From contig NZ_CP130318.1 in assembly GCF_032268605.1 (NCBI RefSeq), positions 1,395,001-1,459,000 of the forward strand: DNA of 64,000 nucleotides, in the 5' to 3' direction. Positions within the stretch are counted from its first letter, which is position 1, and every line of letters begins with the position of its first letter. This DNA is from Paenibacillus aurantius. GTDB taxonomy: Bacteria; Bacillota; Bacilli; Paenibacillales; NBRC-103111. A model generated the notes under the pieces. That model ran no database searches, was not told where the DNA came from, and was given only the letters and a program-made list of their open reading frames with translations. Positions 42,248-50,811 of this stretch are shown piece by piece. Position numbers and translations under genes: made by a program.

Positions 42248-44041
42248 ATGAAGGTGTTTATCCGTTTGTTTGCCTATGTCCGGCCCTACAAGGGTTGGGT
42301 AGCCCTGGCGGTCGCAATGCTGGCTGCGGGGGTGGCCTTCGACCTGCTGGCCCCCTGGCTGCTGAAGCAGGCCATTGATAAGGGGATTGCCGAGAAAAGC
42401 CTGGCGGTGGTGATCTTCTATACCCTGATGCTGGGGCTGGGGCAGCTGCTCAAAACGGGCGTCAGCTACGTACAGGGCTACGCCCAGGAGCTTGTGGGGC
42501 AGAATGTCATCTTCGATCTCCGGCAGAAGCTGTACGGTCATCTTCAGAGACTGTCCTTCTCCTATTACGATAAGGCGCAGACGGGACAGCTTATGTCGCG
42601 GATGACGGGTGATATCGAGGCGGTCAAAAATTTCACCGGCTTCGGCCTCATGTTTCTCATTACCGGCTTTCTCACGTTCGCCGGCACGTTCGTCGTCATG
42701 CTCGCGATGCAGTGGAAAGTGACCTTGATCAGCATGGTGACCATCCCGCTGATTCTCGTCTCCCTGAGGCAGTTCAACCGCAAGGTCGGACCGGCCTGGG
42801 GAGATATCCGCGAGCAGATGGGCAAGCTGACGACCACCCTTCAGGAGAATATTTCCGGGATCCGGGTGGTCAAAGCGTTCGCTCAGGAGAAGAAGGAGAA
42901 GGCGAAATTCGACGAGCGGAACGAAACGAATTTCCAGTCGAACCTGTCCCGGGCGAAGCTTGAGGCCGGGGCGTTTCCGCTGATGGGCTTCTACGGCGGG
43001 GTGGTTTTCCTGCTGATGAACTGGGTGGGCGGCCTGTACGTCATCCGGGAAGAAATGTCCATCGGTACCCTGATGGCCTTCCAGTGGTATGCGTGGGGCA
43101 TCATCTGGCCGCTTAACATGCTGGGCTGGCTCGTCAACATTACGCAGCAGGCGGCGAAGGCGGCTCCCCGCGTCTTTGAAATTCTGGACACCCCGCTTGC
43201 GGTGGACTCCCCACCGGGAGGAGGAATCCGGCCGGCCGGGCTGACGGGGGCGGTCCGCTTCGAGCGGGTATCCTTTCATTATCCGGCGGCGTCCGACGAA
43301 GAGAAGCGGGACGTGCTGAAGCACCTGTCGCTTGAGGTCCAGCCGGGAGAGGCCGTAGCCGTTCTCGGCGGTACCGGCTCCGGCAAAAGCACCCTGATTC
43401 AGCTTCTCGCCCGGTTCTATGACGTGACGGAAGGACAGCTCCTGATCGACGGGCGAAACGTCAAGGAGTACAACCTGGAGGAGCTAAGGCGGAAGATCGC
43501 CATCGTGCCGCAGGAAACCTTCCTGTTCTCGGCCTCGATCCGGGATAACATTGCCTTTGGCTGCCCGGACGCTTCCCGGGAGCAGGTGGAATGGGCGGCC
43601 CGGCAGGCCCAGATTCATGATTTCATCCTCACGATGCCGGATGGATATGAGACGATCGTCGGGGAAAGAGGGGTCGGGCTGTCGGGAGGACAGCGGCAGC
43701 GTGTCGCTCTCGCCCGCGCCATCCTCATGGATCCGCCCATTCTGGTGCTCGATGAGGCCACGGCCAGCGTGGATACGGCGACGGAATCGGCCATCCACGA
43801 TGCCCTGCACGCGGTGATGAAAGGCCGGACGACCTTCATCGTCGCCCAGCGCCTTTCATCCATCCAGCGGGCGGACCGGATCATCGTGCTGGAGAACGGG
43901 ACCATCGCCGAGCAGGGCACCCACAAGGAGCTTTACGAGAAGGACGGCTTCTTCCGGCGGCTGTTCCGTCTGCAGCAGGGCACACCGGAGCGGGAAGCCG
44001 ATGCGGCGGAATTAAAGGCTGCGGCGGGAGAAGGGAGGTAG
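42248..44041 (+). CDS. Heterodimeric ABC exporter subunit (permease-ATPase), degenerate site half
   Basis: 597 residues: six membrane helices in the first 320 residues, then the ATPase. Walker A GGTGSGKST (about residue 374), Q loop IVPQETFLFS, canonical signature LSGGQRQR (about 478), Walker B VLDEATASVD. The switch loop reads IVAQRLSSI, with Gln where the catalytic His normally stands. It pairs with the next gene to form an exporter for drugs, lipids or peptides, like YfiB/YfiC or BmrC/BmrD of Bacillus. AAGGAGGG precedes the ATG, and the next gene follows 6 nt after its stop. Confidence 0.93.
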   Translation: MKVFIRLFAYVRPYKGWVALAVAMLAAGVAFDLLAPWLLKQAIDKGIAEKSLAVVIFYTLMLGLGQLLKTGVSYVQGYAQELVGQNVIFDLRQKLYGHLQRLSFSYYDKAQTGQLMSRMTGDIEAVKNFTGFGLMFLITGFLTFAGTFVVMLAMQWKVTLISMVTIPLILVSLRQFNRKVGPAWGDIREQMGKLTTTLQENISGIRVVKAFAQEKKEKAKFDERNETNFQSNLSRAKLEAGAFPLMGFYGGVVFLLMNWVGGLYVIREEMSIGTLMAFQWYAWGIIWPLNMLGWLVNITQQAAKAAPRVFEILDTPLAVDSPPGGGIRPAGLTGAVRFERVSFHYPAASDEEKRDVLKHLSLEVQPGEAVAVLGGTGSGKSTLIQLLARFYDVTEGQLLIDGRNVKEYNLEELRRKIAIVPQETFLFSASIRDNIAFGCPDASREQVEWAARQAQIHDFILTMPDGYETIVGERGVGLSGGQRQRVALARAILMDPPILVLDEATASVDTATESAIHDALHAVMKGRTTFIVAQRLSSIQRADRIIVLENGTIAEQGTHKELYEKDGFFRRLFRLQQGTPEREADAAELKAAAGEGR

Positions 44042-44047
44042 GCGGAC

Positions 44048-45859
44048 ATGAGTCAAGTGGAGTGGGATTCACTCGAGGAGGCGGAGGACCGCCCTTTTAA
44101 CCGAACCTATATGAAAAGGATGCTCGGCTATCTCCGGCCGCATGTGAGAACCCTCTCGATCGTGGCGGTCATCGTGGTCGCCAACATGCTGCTGAGCCTA
44201 AGCGAGCCGGTGCTCATCCGCTATGCCATCGACAAGGGCATGCTCGAGAAGAATGTCTCGGTTATTCACGTGGTCGGGCTGTCCCTTCTCGGCATCCGCC
44301 TGGTATCGTGGGGATTCGGCTTCTTCCAGATCAGGCTCGTCAATTACACCGGACAGCGGATCCTGTACGGGCTCCGGCAGCAGCTCTTCGATCATTTGCA
44401 GGCACTTTCTTTCCGTTTCTTCGACGGGAGGCCTGCGGGCAAAATCATGTCGCGCATCACCAACGACACCAATGCCATCGGCGAGCTGATCAACGGCGGC
44501 CTGATCACGCTGCTGATGGAGTTTACCCATCTGATCGGAATTGTCGTTATTCTGCTTTATTGGGATTGGAAGCTGGCGCTGATGGCGTTTACGGTGCTTC
44601 CGTTCCTGTATCTGCTCGTCGCCCGCTTCCGGCCCCGGATCGAAAGCGCCTGGTCCCGGTCCCGCAAAACGATGTCGGCCATCAACGGCAATGTGAACGA
44701 AACGATCCAGGGCGTCCGGGTGATCCAGGCCTTCTCGCGGGAAGAGGCGAACAACGAGCGCTTCCGCGGCATCAACACGACGAACAAAAAGGCCTTCATG
44801 CGCGCCGTCTCCCTGGAGGTCATGGTCTGGCCGCTGGTCGAGCTGATCGGAATGCTCGGCACCTGCCTCGTCGTCTGGTATGGCTCCTCGCGGGTCATCG
44901 ATGGGGATTTGTCGGTCGGGTTTATCGTGGCATTCATCAATTACCTGTGGCGGTTCTGGGGGCCGCTGAGCGCTCTGTCGAAGGTGTACAGCCAGCTGCT
45001 GTCGGCCATGGCTTCGGCGGAGCGGATCTTCGAAATTCTCGACACCGAACCGGAGATTAAGGACCGTCCCGGTGCCCGGGAGCTTCCCCCGATCCGCGGG
45101 CGGGTGGCCTTCGAGAACGTCTCGTTCCGCTACCAGCCGGATAAAGCCGACGTCCTGCACGGGCTGAAGGTCGAGGTGAAGCCGGGACAGAGGGTGGCGC
45201 TGGTCGGACCGACCGGCTCCGGCAAAAGCACCATCGTGAACCTCATCATGAGGTTCTATGACCCGACTTCCGGCCGCGTGACGATCGACGGGACCGACTT
45301 GAAGGACGTCACGCTTTCCTCGCTGCGCAGCCAGATGGGCATCGTGCTGCAGGATTCCTTCATCTTCTCGGGGACCATTGAGGAGAACCTCCTTTACGGC
45401 AAAAAGGACGCCACCCGCGAAGATATGTTACGCGCGGCCAAGAGCGTCCGGGTCGACGAGTTCGTCTCCCGGTTCCCGGACGGCTACGCTACGCAGGTGG
45501 AGGAGCGCGGCTCGAAGCTGTCTATCGGCCAGCGGCAGCTGCTCGCCTTCGGCCGGGTGCTGCTCGCCGACCCGAAGATCCTCATCCTTGACGAAGCGAC
45601 CTCAAGCGTCGACACGGAGACCGAGCAGCATATCCAGGACGCATTGAACACGCTGCTGGTGGGCCGGACGGCGTTCATTATCGCCCACCGCCTGTCGACC
45701 ATCCGCGACGCCGACCTTATCCTGGTCATCCGGGACGGCCGGATTGCCGAGTCCGGCAATCACGACGAGCTGCTGCGGCAGGGCGGAACCTACGCCAACC
45801 TGTACCACAACCAGTTCGCGATGCAGGAAAGCCTGGCGCTGCGGGCAGCCGGCTCTTAA
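44048..45859 (+). CDS. Heterodimeric ABC exporter subunit (permease-ATPase), active site half
   Basis: 603 residues, six membrane helices then the ATPase. Walker A GPTGSGKST (about residue 387), Q loop VLQDSFIFSGT, signature LSIGQRQLL (Ile in the second Gly position), Walker B ILDEATSSVD and a normal switch His in IIAHRLSTI. Together with the preceding subunit it gives one consensus ATP site (its own Walker motifs with the partner's LSGGQ) and one degenerate site. The N-terminus before the first helix is longer and charged (about 35 residues). It ends just before a strong terminator. Confidence 0.93.
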   Translation: MSQVEWDSLEEAEDRPFNRTYMKRMLGYLRPHVRTLSIVAVIVVANMLLSLSEPVLIRYAIDKGMLEKNVSVIHVVGLSLLGIRLVSWGFGFFQIRLVNYTGQRILYGLRQQLFDHLQALSFRFFDGRPAGKIMSRITNDTNAIGELINGGLITLLMEFTHLIGIVVILLYWDWKLALMAFTVLPFLYLLVARFRPRIESAWSRSRKTMSAINGNVNETIQGVRVIQAFSREEANNERFRGINTTNKKAFMRAVSLEVMVWPLVELIGMLGTCLVVWYGSSRVIDGDLSVGFIVAFINYLWRFWGPLSALSKVYSQLLSAMASAERIFEILDTEPEIKDRPGARELPPIRGRVAFENVSFRYQPDKADVLHGLKVEVKPGQRVALVGPTGSGKSTIVNLIMRFYDPTSGRVTIDGTDLKDVTLSSLRSQMGIVLQDSFIFSGTIEENLLYGKKDATREDMLRAAKSVRVDEFVSRFPDGYATQVEERGSKLSIGQRQLLAFGRVLLADPKILILDEATSSVDTETEQHIQDALNTLLVGRTAFIIAHRLSTIRDADLILVIRDGRIAESGNHDELLRQGGTYANLYHNQFAMQESLALRAAGS

Positions 45860-45903
45860 GGAGCCGGTTTCTCAACACTAGGAAGCTTGGCGCGTTAGCC
45901 GTT

Positions 45904-45932
45904 AAAGGCCGCTTTCGAAGGCGGCCTTTTTC
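45904..45932 (+). terminator. Terminator of the ABC exporter operon
   Basis: AAGGCCGC and GCGGCCTT form an 8-bp stem with an 8-nt loop, followed by five T residues. Confidence 0.9.
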
Positions 45933-46062
45933 GTATTCCTTTCGGCGGGGGCACTCCGGGGCGGACCATTTTCGGATCAACCCGGGACAGATGAACAGGC
46001 GGCGGCACACCGGCCTCCATATAACGGGTAGTAACGACTATCTCCAAAGGAGGAGAACTCCC

Positions 46063-47406
46063 GTGAACTTCAAGAGACCCTTGCCCCCAGTCCGGGCCGG
46101 AAGCCTCTCGCGGCTTGCGGCTCCATCGGCTTCTGTCCGCAGAAAAGGAAGACCGAAAGCCATTCGGGCCGTTAATGTCAATCTGACTCCGAACTCCAAA
46201 CCACAGAACGAACCGAGTGTCGCCATCCGAAACCATATCGTGCTGGCGACGGCCAACGATTACCGGGCTCCGGACGGCGAGCCGAGAATCGGGGTATACC
46301 GCTCCACGGATGGAGGAAGACGTTTCACCAATCGGCTGCTGCCTTTGCCGCCGGACCACGCTTTCTCAGGAGACGGCGTTGCGGCCGCCGGCCGCCGGGG
46401 GCTTTTTCTTATCACCGGGGCGGCTTATCTCGGAGAAGAGAAAGGCTCTATCGTCCTCTACCGCTCGGAGGACAATGGGGCCACCTTCAGCGGGCCCCAA
46501 ATCCTGGATTTGGGGCGCACCTCGCCCAGCGTGTTCAACGACAAGCCCTTTCTGGCCATTACGCCGGCCACCTCCCGGCGATTCCGGAACCATGCGTATG
46601 TCGCTTATTCCCGGTATACCCGGAATTCCACCAGGGTCTCCATCTTTCTCGTGAGGTCGGAGGACAATGGCCGGACTTGGTCCAAGCCGATGCGGCTGAC
46701 GCCGGCGCTCGATGCGAACCAGCTCGGTACGACGGTCGCGATCGGGCCGGAGGGAGAGGTCTATGTCGGGTGGATGGCCTCGAGGAACGATTTCAGCCGA
46801 TCGGCGACGTACGAGTTCCGCAGCTCCTTCGACGGGGGGAGAACCTTTACCCCGCGGAAGAGGGTCTCGGCCGTCGTCCCGGTCCTTAACCGGAAGCTTC
46901 CTGTCAAATCCTTTACCTTCCGGGTGTTCACGCTGTCTTTCTTGGGGGTGGACCGGTCGCACGGGCCGCACTGCGGGCGCCTTTACGCCGTGTGGCAGGA
47001 TACCCGGTTTAACGGCAACGCCCACATTCTGCTGTCCGTCTCGGACGACAAGGGGGCGAGCTGGTCCAAACCGAAGCGCATCGACAACAGTCCCCTGTCC
47101 AGTCAAAATTTCTTCCCGTTCATCGCCGTGTCCCGAAGCGGGGAGATCAGCGTGGTCTATTACACGAACCGCCGGGCAGCCAATCTTCTGGATGTCTACG
47201 TCGCCCAGTCGAACAACGGCGGACGCTGCTTCCGCAACCGCCGGGTAACGACGGTTTCTTTCAATCCGGTTCGGAAATCGGCCTTTAGGCCTCCTTTCAT
47301 CGGCGACTACATTGGCGTCGATTACAAGCCGGACGGCCAAATCTTCGCGGTATGGTGCGACAACCGGAGAGGCAATGAGGATATTTTCGGAGGGGGTCCG
47401 GATTAA
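46063..47406 (+). CDS. BNR/Asp-box repeat protein, sialidase-like beta-propeller
   Basis: 447 residues from a GTG start behind AAAGGAGGAGA (8 nt). Six Asp-box-like repeats are visible: YRSTDGGRRF, YRSEDNGATF, VRSEDNGRTW, RSSFDGGRTF, SVSDDKGASW and AQSNNGGRCF. They imply a six-bladed propeller as in sialidases and exo-sialidase-like proteins. The basic N-terminus (RPLPPVRAGSLSRLAAPSAS) is not a good signal peptide, so secretion is unclear. I do not see the sialidase Arg triad with certainty, so the protein may only bind glycans or be a structural surface or spore protein. Confidence 0.75.
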   Translation: MNFKRPLPPVRAGSLSRLAAPSASVRRKGRPKAIRAVNVNLTPNSKPQNEPSVAIRNHIVLATANDYRAPDGEPRIGVYRSTDGGRRFTNRLLPLPPDHAFSGDGVAAAGRRGLFLITGAAYLGEEKGSIVLYRSEDNGATFSGPQILDLGRTSPSVFNDKPFLAITPATSRRFRNHAYVAYSRYTRNSTRVSIFLVRSEDNGRTWSKPMRLTPALDANQLGTTVAIGPEGEVYVGWMASRNDFSRSATYEFRSSFDGGRTFTPRKRVSAVVPVLNRKLPVKSFTFRVFTLSFLGVDRSHGPHCGRLYAVWQDTRFNGNAHILLSVSDDKGASWSKPKRIDNSPLSSQNFFPFIAVSRSGEISVVYYTNRRAANLLDVYVAQSNNGGRCFRNRRVTTVSFNPVRKSAFRPPFIGDYIGVDYKPDGQIFAVWCDNRRGNEDIFGGGPD

Positions 47407-47496
47407 GCTTTGGCTCCCTCGTAAAGACTGGCTCTCTTTCCAAGGTTGTCCTACAATAAGGAGTAACCGCATTAATCGATAAGGAGAGAGTGTGCC

Positions 47497-47847
47497 ATGT
47501 CCAAAGCCTTGATCCGGTACTGCCTGAGCAAGAAGGGAGCCGTCGAAGACCGCCCGTTCGGACCCGAGCCCCTCGTCGTCAAAGTGGGAGGCCGCATGTT
47601 TGCCTTAATCGCGGAAAGCGCGGAGGCCTGCCATTTTTCCTTGAAATGTGATCCGGTCATCGCCGAGAACCTTAGGGAGCAGCACTCCGCCGTGCGTCCG
47701 GGGTACCACCTCAACAAGAAGCATTGGAATACCGTTGTCCTGGACGGCTCCCTTCCGGAGGAAGACGTCATGGCCATGATCGACCATTCGTACGACCTCG
47801 TGGTGGCGAAGCTTCCGCGGTCGGTCCGGGAGGAACTTGCCGGCTAG
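47497..47847 (+). CDS. MmcQ/YjbR family DNA-binding-fold protein
   Basis: 116 residues. The pattern EDRPFGPEPLVVKVGGRMFA, FSLKCDPVIAENL, and PGYHLNKKHWNTV is that of the MmcQ/YjbR (CyaY-like) family. Function unknown; a DNA-binding role has been proposed from structure. GGAGAGAG stands before the ATG. It is a single gene. Confidence 0.92.
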   Translation: MSKALIRYCLSKKGAVEDRPFGPEPLVVKVGGRMFALIAESAEACHFSLKCDPVIAENLREQHSAVRPGYHLNKKHWNTVVLDGSLPEEDVMAMIDHSYDLVVAKLPRSVREELAG

Positions 47848-47944
47848 CGCCGGTTGGTGGTCTCGGTTATTCAGACGGCTCTCTTCCGGTTAAGAAGGTA
47901 TAAGCCATCGCGGCGGAAGCTTTCATAACCGATAGGAGGGAATC

Positions 47945-48793
47945 ATGATGCCGAAGCTATCTTTAAATACATGGAGCCTGGAACGCCGTTTGGGTCCGAC
48001 GCGCAATGTTACCTGGGACCGGGTCTACCGCAAGCAGGTGACCGAGGTGGAGGAGAACCCCGAGGATCTTTCCCTGCTGGAGCTGCCGGCCGTCCTTAAG
48101 GCAAAAGGCTTTGAGGCCGCCGAGATCAGCTACGCCCAGTTCCCGGATACGACCGAGGCCTACCTGGACCGGGTTAAGAAGGCTTTTCAGGAGGCGGGAG
48201 TGGAGTTTGCTTCGCTGCTGCTGGATTACGGCGACTTGTCGACCGAGGATAAGGAGCGCCGGGAAGCCGACCTCGCCTGGTGCAGGGCGTGGATCGACCA
48301 TGCCTCGCGGGCGGGTGCGGAGCGGGTAAGGATTATGGCGGGCGAAGGAGCGCCGGATGACGAGGAAGCGCTGAACCGGGCGGCCGATGCGTTATGCGGG
48401 CTCGCCGAATACGCGGCCGGCTTAGGCGTCCGGGTGGTGACGGAGAACATCGGGAACCTCGCCTCGACGTCGATCAACTGCTTGAGCCTGCTTCGCCACT
48501 GCAACGACCGGATAGGGTTCACGGCCGATTTCGGCAACTTCCCGCAGAACAAGGAACGGCAGCTGGGCGAGGTGCTTCCGCATGCGGAAACGGTTCATGC
48601 CAAAGCGGAGCTGGACAAATACTCGGAACCGGATGAGGCCGACTATAAGCGCTGCCTCGACCTATGCTCGGGTGTCGGCTTCGACGGGTATTATTCCATC
48701 ACTTACCTGGGCGAAGGCGACCCCTGGGAGGGCATAGGCAAGCTTCAAAAGCTCGTGGCGCCCTACCTCAGCAAGGAGCAGGAGGCCCGGTAG
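47945..48793 (+). CDS. Sugar phosphate isomerase/epimerase (AP endonuclease-2-like TIM barrel)
   Basis: 282 residues. TIM-barrel pattern LSLNTWSLERRL, EISYAQFPDTTEAYLD, VRIMAGEGAPDDEE, VVTENIGNLAS (metal Glu), FTADFGNFPQNK and VHAKAELD, then GYYSITYLGEGD (metal Glu). These are the four metal ligand regions of the xylose-isomerase-like family, which isomerise or epimerise sugars or cleave sugar derivatives. GATAGGAGGG lies before the ATG. Substrate unknown. A terminator follows. Confidence 0.88.
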   Translation: MMPKLSLNTWSLERRLGPTRNVTWDRVYRKQVTEVEENPEDLSLLELPAVLKAKGFEAAEISYAQFPDTTEAYLDRVKKAFQEAGVEFASLLLDYGDLSTEDKERREADLAWCRAWIDHASRAGAERVRIMAGEGAPDDEEALNRAADALCGLAEYAAGLGVRVVTENIGNLASTSINCLSLLRHCNDRIGFTADFGNFPQNKERQLGEVLPHAETVHAKAELDKYSEPDEADYKRCLDLCSGVGFDGYYSITYLGEGDPWEGIGKLQKLVAPYLSKEQEAR

Positions 48794-49122
48794 CCCGCGA
48801 GGCCTTACCTGCCTGAGCCAGGGAAGGAAGGCCGCGGGCCGAAGCCGATCGGCCTACTGGAAGAAGAGCGGCCTGAAGAGACAGCTCCCGCCAAGAAACA
48901 GATCCTCCGGTGATAGGGAGCGATCTGTTCTTTTTTTGCGTTCCGACTTCCCCGCTGCTAGTTGTCAGGAATTGGTTATTGGCAGTGGGGAGGGACCGCC
49001 ATTCGAAAACAAACACAACTGGAGCGTAAAAAAATACATACCGGAGGGAGAGGACGGCGGGTAAGATGGGGATAACCGGGAATGGACTGGTTAATTCAAA
49101 CAGACGGGGTTGGTTACGAATC
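48794..49122 (+). other. Intergenic region before the solute-binding lipoprotein
   Basis: It holds the terminator at 48897-48937. I see no clear promoter. An A-rich CGTAAAAAAATACATACC (49025-49042) recalls the box shared by two promoters downstream, but without their spacing to a -10. Confidence 0.4.
48897..48937 (+). terminator. Terminator after the sugar isomerase gene
   Basis: AACAGATC and GATCTGTT form an 8-bp stem followed by seven T residues. Confidence 0.85.
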
Positions 49123-50694
49123 ATGAAAAAAGTGCTGGGCGCAATTCTGGCCGGAGCGATGTCGGTCGGTTCCCTCGCAGGCTGCGGAAGCGGGGATAAG
49201 AATGCGGATACAGGTGCGGGAACGGGCACGGCCAAACCGAACGAGAAGCTGAAATTCTCGATGTCCATGACGACGAGCGGCAATAAATTTGCGGAGAAAT
49301 CGACCAACGTTAACGAGGAGAAGTGGGTCAAGAAGCTCGAGGAAGTGACGAACACCGATCTCGACATCCGGATGATTCCGCTGAAGGATTTTGACTCCAA
49401 GATGTCCCTCATGTTCGCATCGAACGACATTCCGGACGTCGTGCAGAATGTCGGCGGGGCCACCTCCAAGGGCATGTCGGGTTCGGTGGAAGCAGGAGTA
49501 TTCCTGCCGCTCGACGATCTTCTCAAGCAGTACGCGCCGAATCTTATGAAAGCGGTACCGAAGGAAGCCTGGCAGGAAACGAGCTACGACGGAAAGATCT
49601 ATGGCATCCCGTCCTGGCTGTCTAACCCGTCCCGGCGCGCGCTGTTCATCCGGTCGGACCTGCTCGCGAAGACCGGTCTGTCCGCTCCTAAGACGGTGGA
49701 CGAGTTCCTGAACGTTATGCGGGCGATGAAGAAGAACGGCGTCGAGAACCCGTACCAGATGCGCGAGAACTTCAAATACGCGGATACCATCCTGGGTTCG
49801 TTCGATGTGCTGCCGAGCCAGTTCGAAGTCAAGAACGACGAAATTGTGCCGAAGTTCTTCGACGTCGAGAACATGACCAAAGCGCTGACCGTGCTTAAGA
49901 CCATGTTTGACGAAGGGCTCATTCCGAAGGATTTTGCCTCGATCACGTCTACGGACTACGGCAAGAACATCGAAGCGGGCAAGGTCGGCATGTGGTCCGC
50001 CAACGCGCAGGGCTTGTCCAACTACCGCAATAAGGTCAAGGCCGCGGTGCCGGACGCCAAGATCGACATCGTCGCCTCCCCGCGCGGACCGGAAGGAACG
50101 GGGGGCCATCTTCTGTACTCCAGCATCAATACGTCGTATTACATCAACAAGAAGGTTTCGAAGGAAAAAGCGATCGAGATCGTCAAGTTCTTCGAGTGGA
50201 TGACGACGCCGGAGGCGGAGCGGTACTTCTCCTTCGGAATCGAAGGCGAGACGTATACGATGGAAAACGGCAAGGTGAAGTTCACCCCGCCGACGACCAC
50301 GGAAGCGATCGATGAGGACGGCTTCCGCAGCATGTTCTGGTTCGTTCACGACGTCGTTTACAACAAGGCGAGAGAAGAGCTGACCCAGGACGGCCGCGAC
50401 ATGATGACCTACATGGATACGATCATTTCGAAGGAAGGCTTGGGCTCGGTCCGCTTCGTTCCGGCATTGGAAGCCAGTTCCAAGTATCCGGACGCAGCGC
50501 CGCAGGGAGACGACGTCGGTCCGAAGCTCATCATCGACCACATGGTCAAGATGATCTACGGCAAGGAGCCGATCTCCGACTGGCCGAAGGTGATTGAAGA
50601 GTACAAGAACAAGGGCGGCAAGGACATTCTCAAGGAAGCGAACGATCGCTACAAGAAGAAGAACGGTGTCATCGTAATGGAAAACCGGAAATAA
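49123..50694 (+). CDS. Extracellular sugar-binding lipoprotein (ABC transporter)
   Basis: 523 residues from MKKVLGAILAG. The signal sequence ends in the lipobox LAGC. The mature protein has the pattern of LplA/type-1 solute-binding proteins of Paenibacillus (IPDVVQNVGG, LDDLLKQYAPNL, GKIYGIPSW). It would capture an oligosaccharide for an LplB/YtcP-type permease; such a permease starts at 63225. An in-frame ATG at 49066 has a better Shine-Dalgarno but adds an unusual 19 residues before the signal sequence. A hairpin after the gene may raise its mRNA level relative to downstream enzymes. Confidence 0.88.
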   Translation: MKKVLGAILAGAMSVGSLAGCGSGDKNADTGAGTGTAKPNEKLKFSMSMTTSGNKFAEKSTNVNEEKWVKKLEEVTNTDLDIRMIPLKDFDSKMSLMFASNDIPDVVQNVGGATSKGMSGSVEAGVFLPLDDLLKQYAPNLMKAVPKEAWQETSYDGKIYGIPSWLSNPSRRALFIRSDLLAKTGLSAPKTVDEFLNVMRAMKKNGVENPYQMRENFKYADTILGSFDVLPSQFEVKNDEIVPKFFDVENMTKALTVLKTMFDEGLIPKDFASITSTDYGKNIEAGKVGMWSANAQGLSNYRNKVKAAVPDAKIDIVASPRGPEGTGGHLLYSSINTSYYINKKVSKEKAIEIVKFFEWMTTPEAERYFSFGIEGETYTMENGKVKFTPPTTTEAIDEDGFRSMFWFVHDVVYNKAREELTQDGRDMMTYMDTIISKEGLGSVRFVPALEASSKYPDAAPQGDDVGPKLIIDHMVKMIYGKEPISDWPKVIEEYKNKGGKDILKEANDRYKKKNGVIVMENRK

Positions 50695-50706
50695 TGCCGG
50701 CCCCGT

Positions 50707-50752
50707 GGAAAAGTATTTGTTCTTGCGAAAGCGGGACAAATGCTTTTCCTTC
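50707..50752 (+). terminator. Hairpin between the solute-binding protein and GH95 genes
   Basis: GGAAAAGTATTTGT and ACAAATGCTTTTCC form a long stem (one mismatch) followed by a T-rich stretch broken by C. It may be a partial terminator or an mRNA-stabilising structure. Confidence 0.6.
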
Positions 50753-50811
50753 TTTGCGGGAGATAAACGGCATATGGCCGCACTCTCACGAACAAGAAGG
50801 AGGACATCGCA

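Noticed and set aside
49025-49042. Third copy of the YesN promoter box upstream of the solute-binding protein
   Set aside because: Only the A-tract resembles it; CACAG is altered and no -10 lies 48 bp downstream.
49114-50739. 541-codon minus-strand open frame opposite the solute-binding protein
   Set aside because: The plus strand encodes an unmistakable lipoprotein; the antisense product is Arg/His-rich and lacks motifs and a ribosome site.
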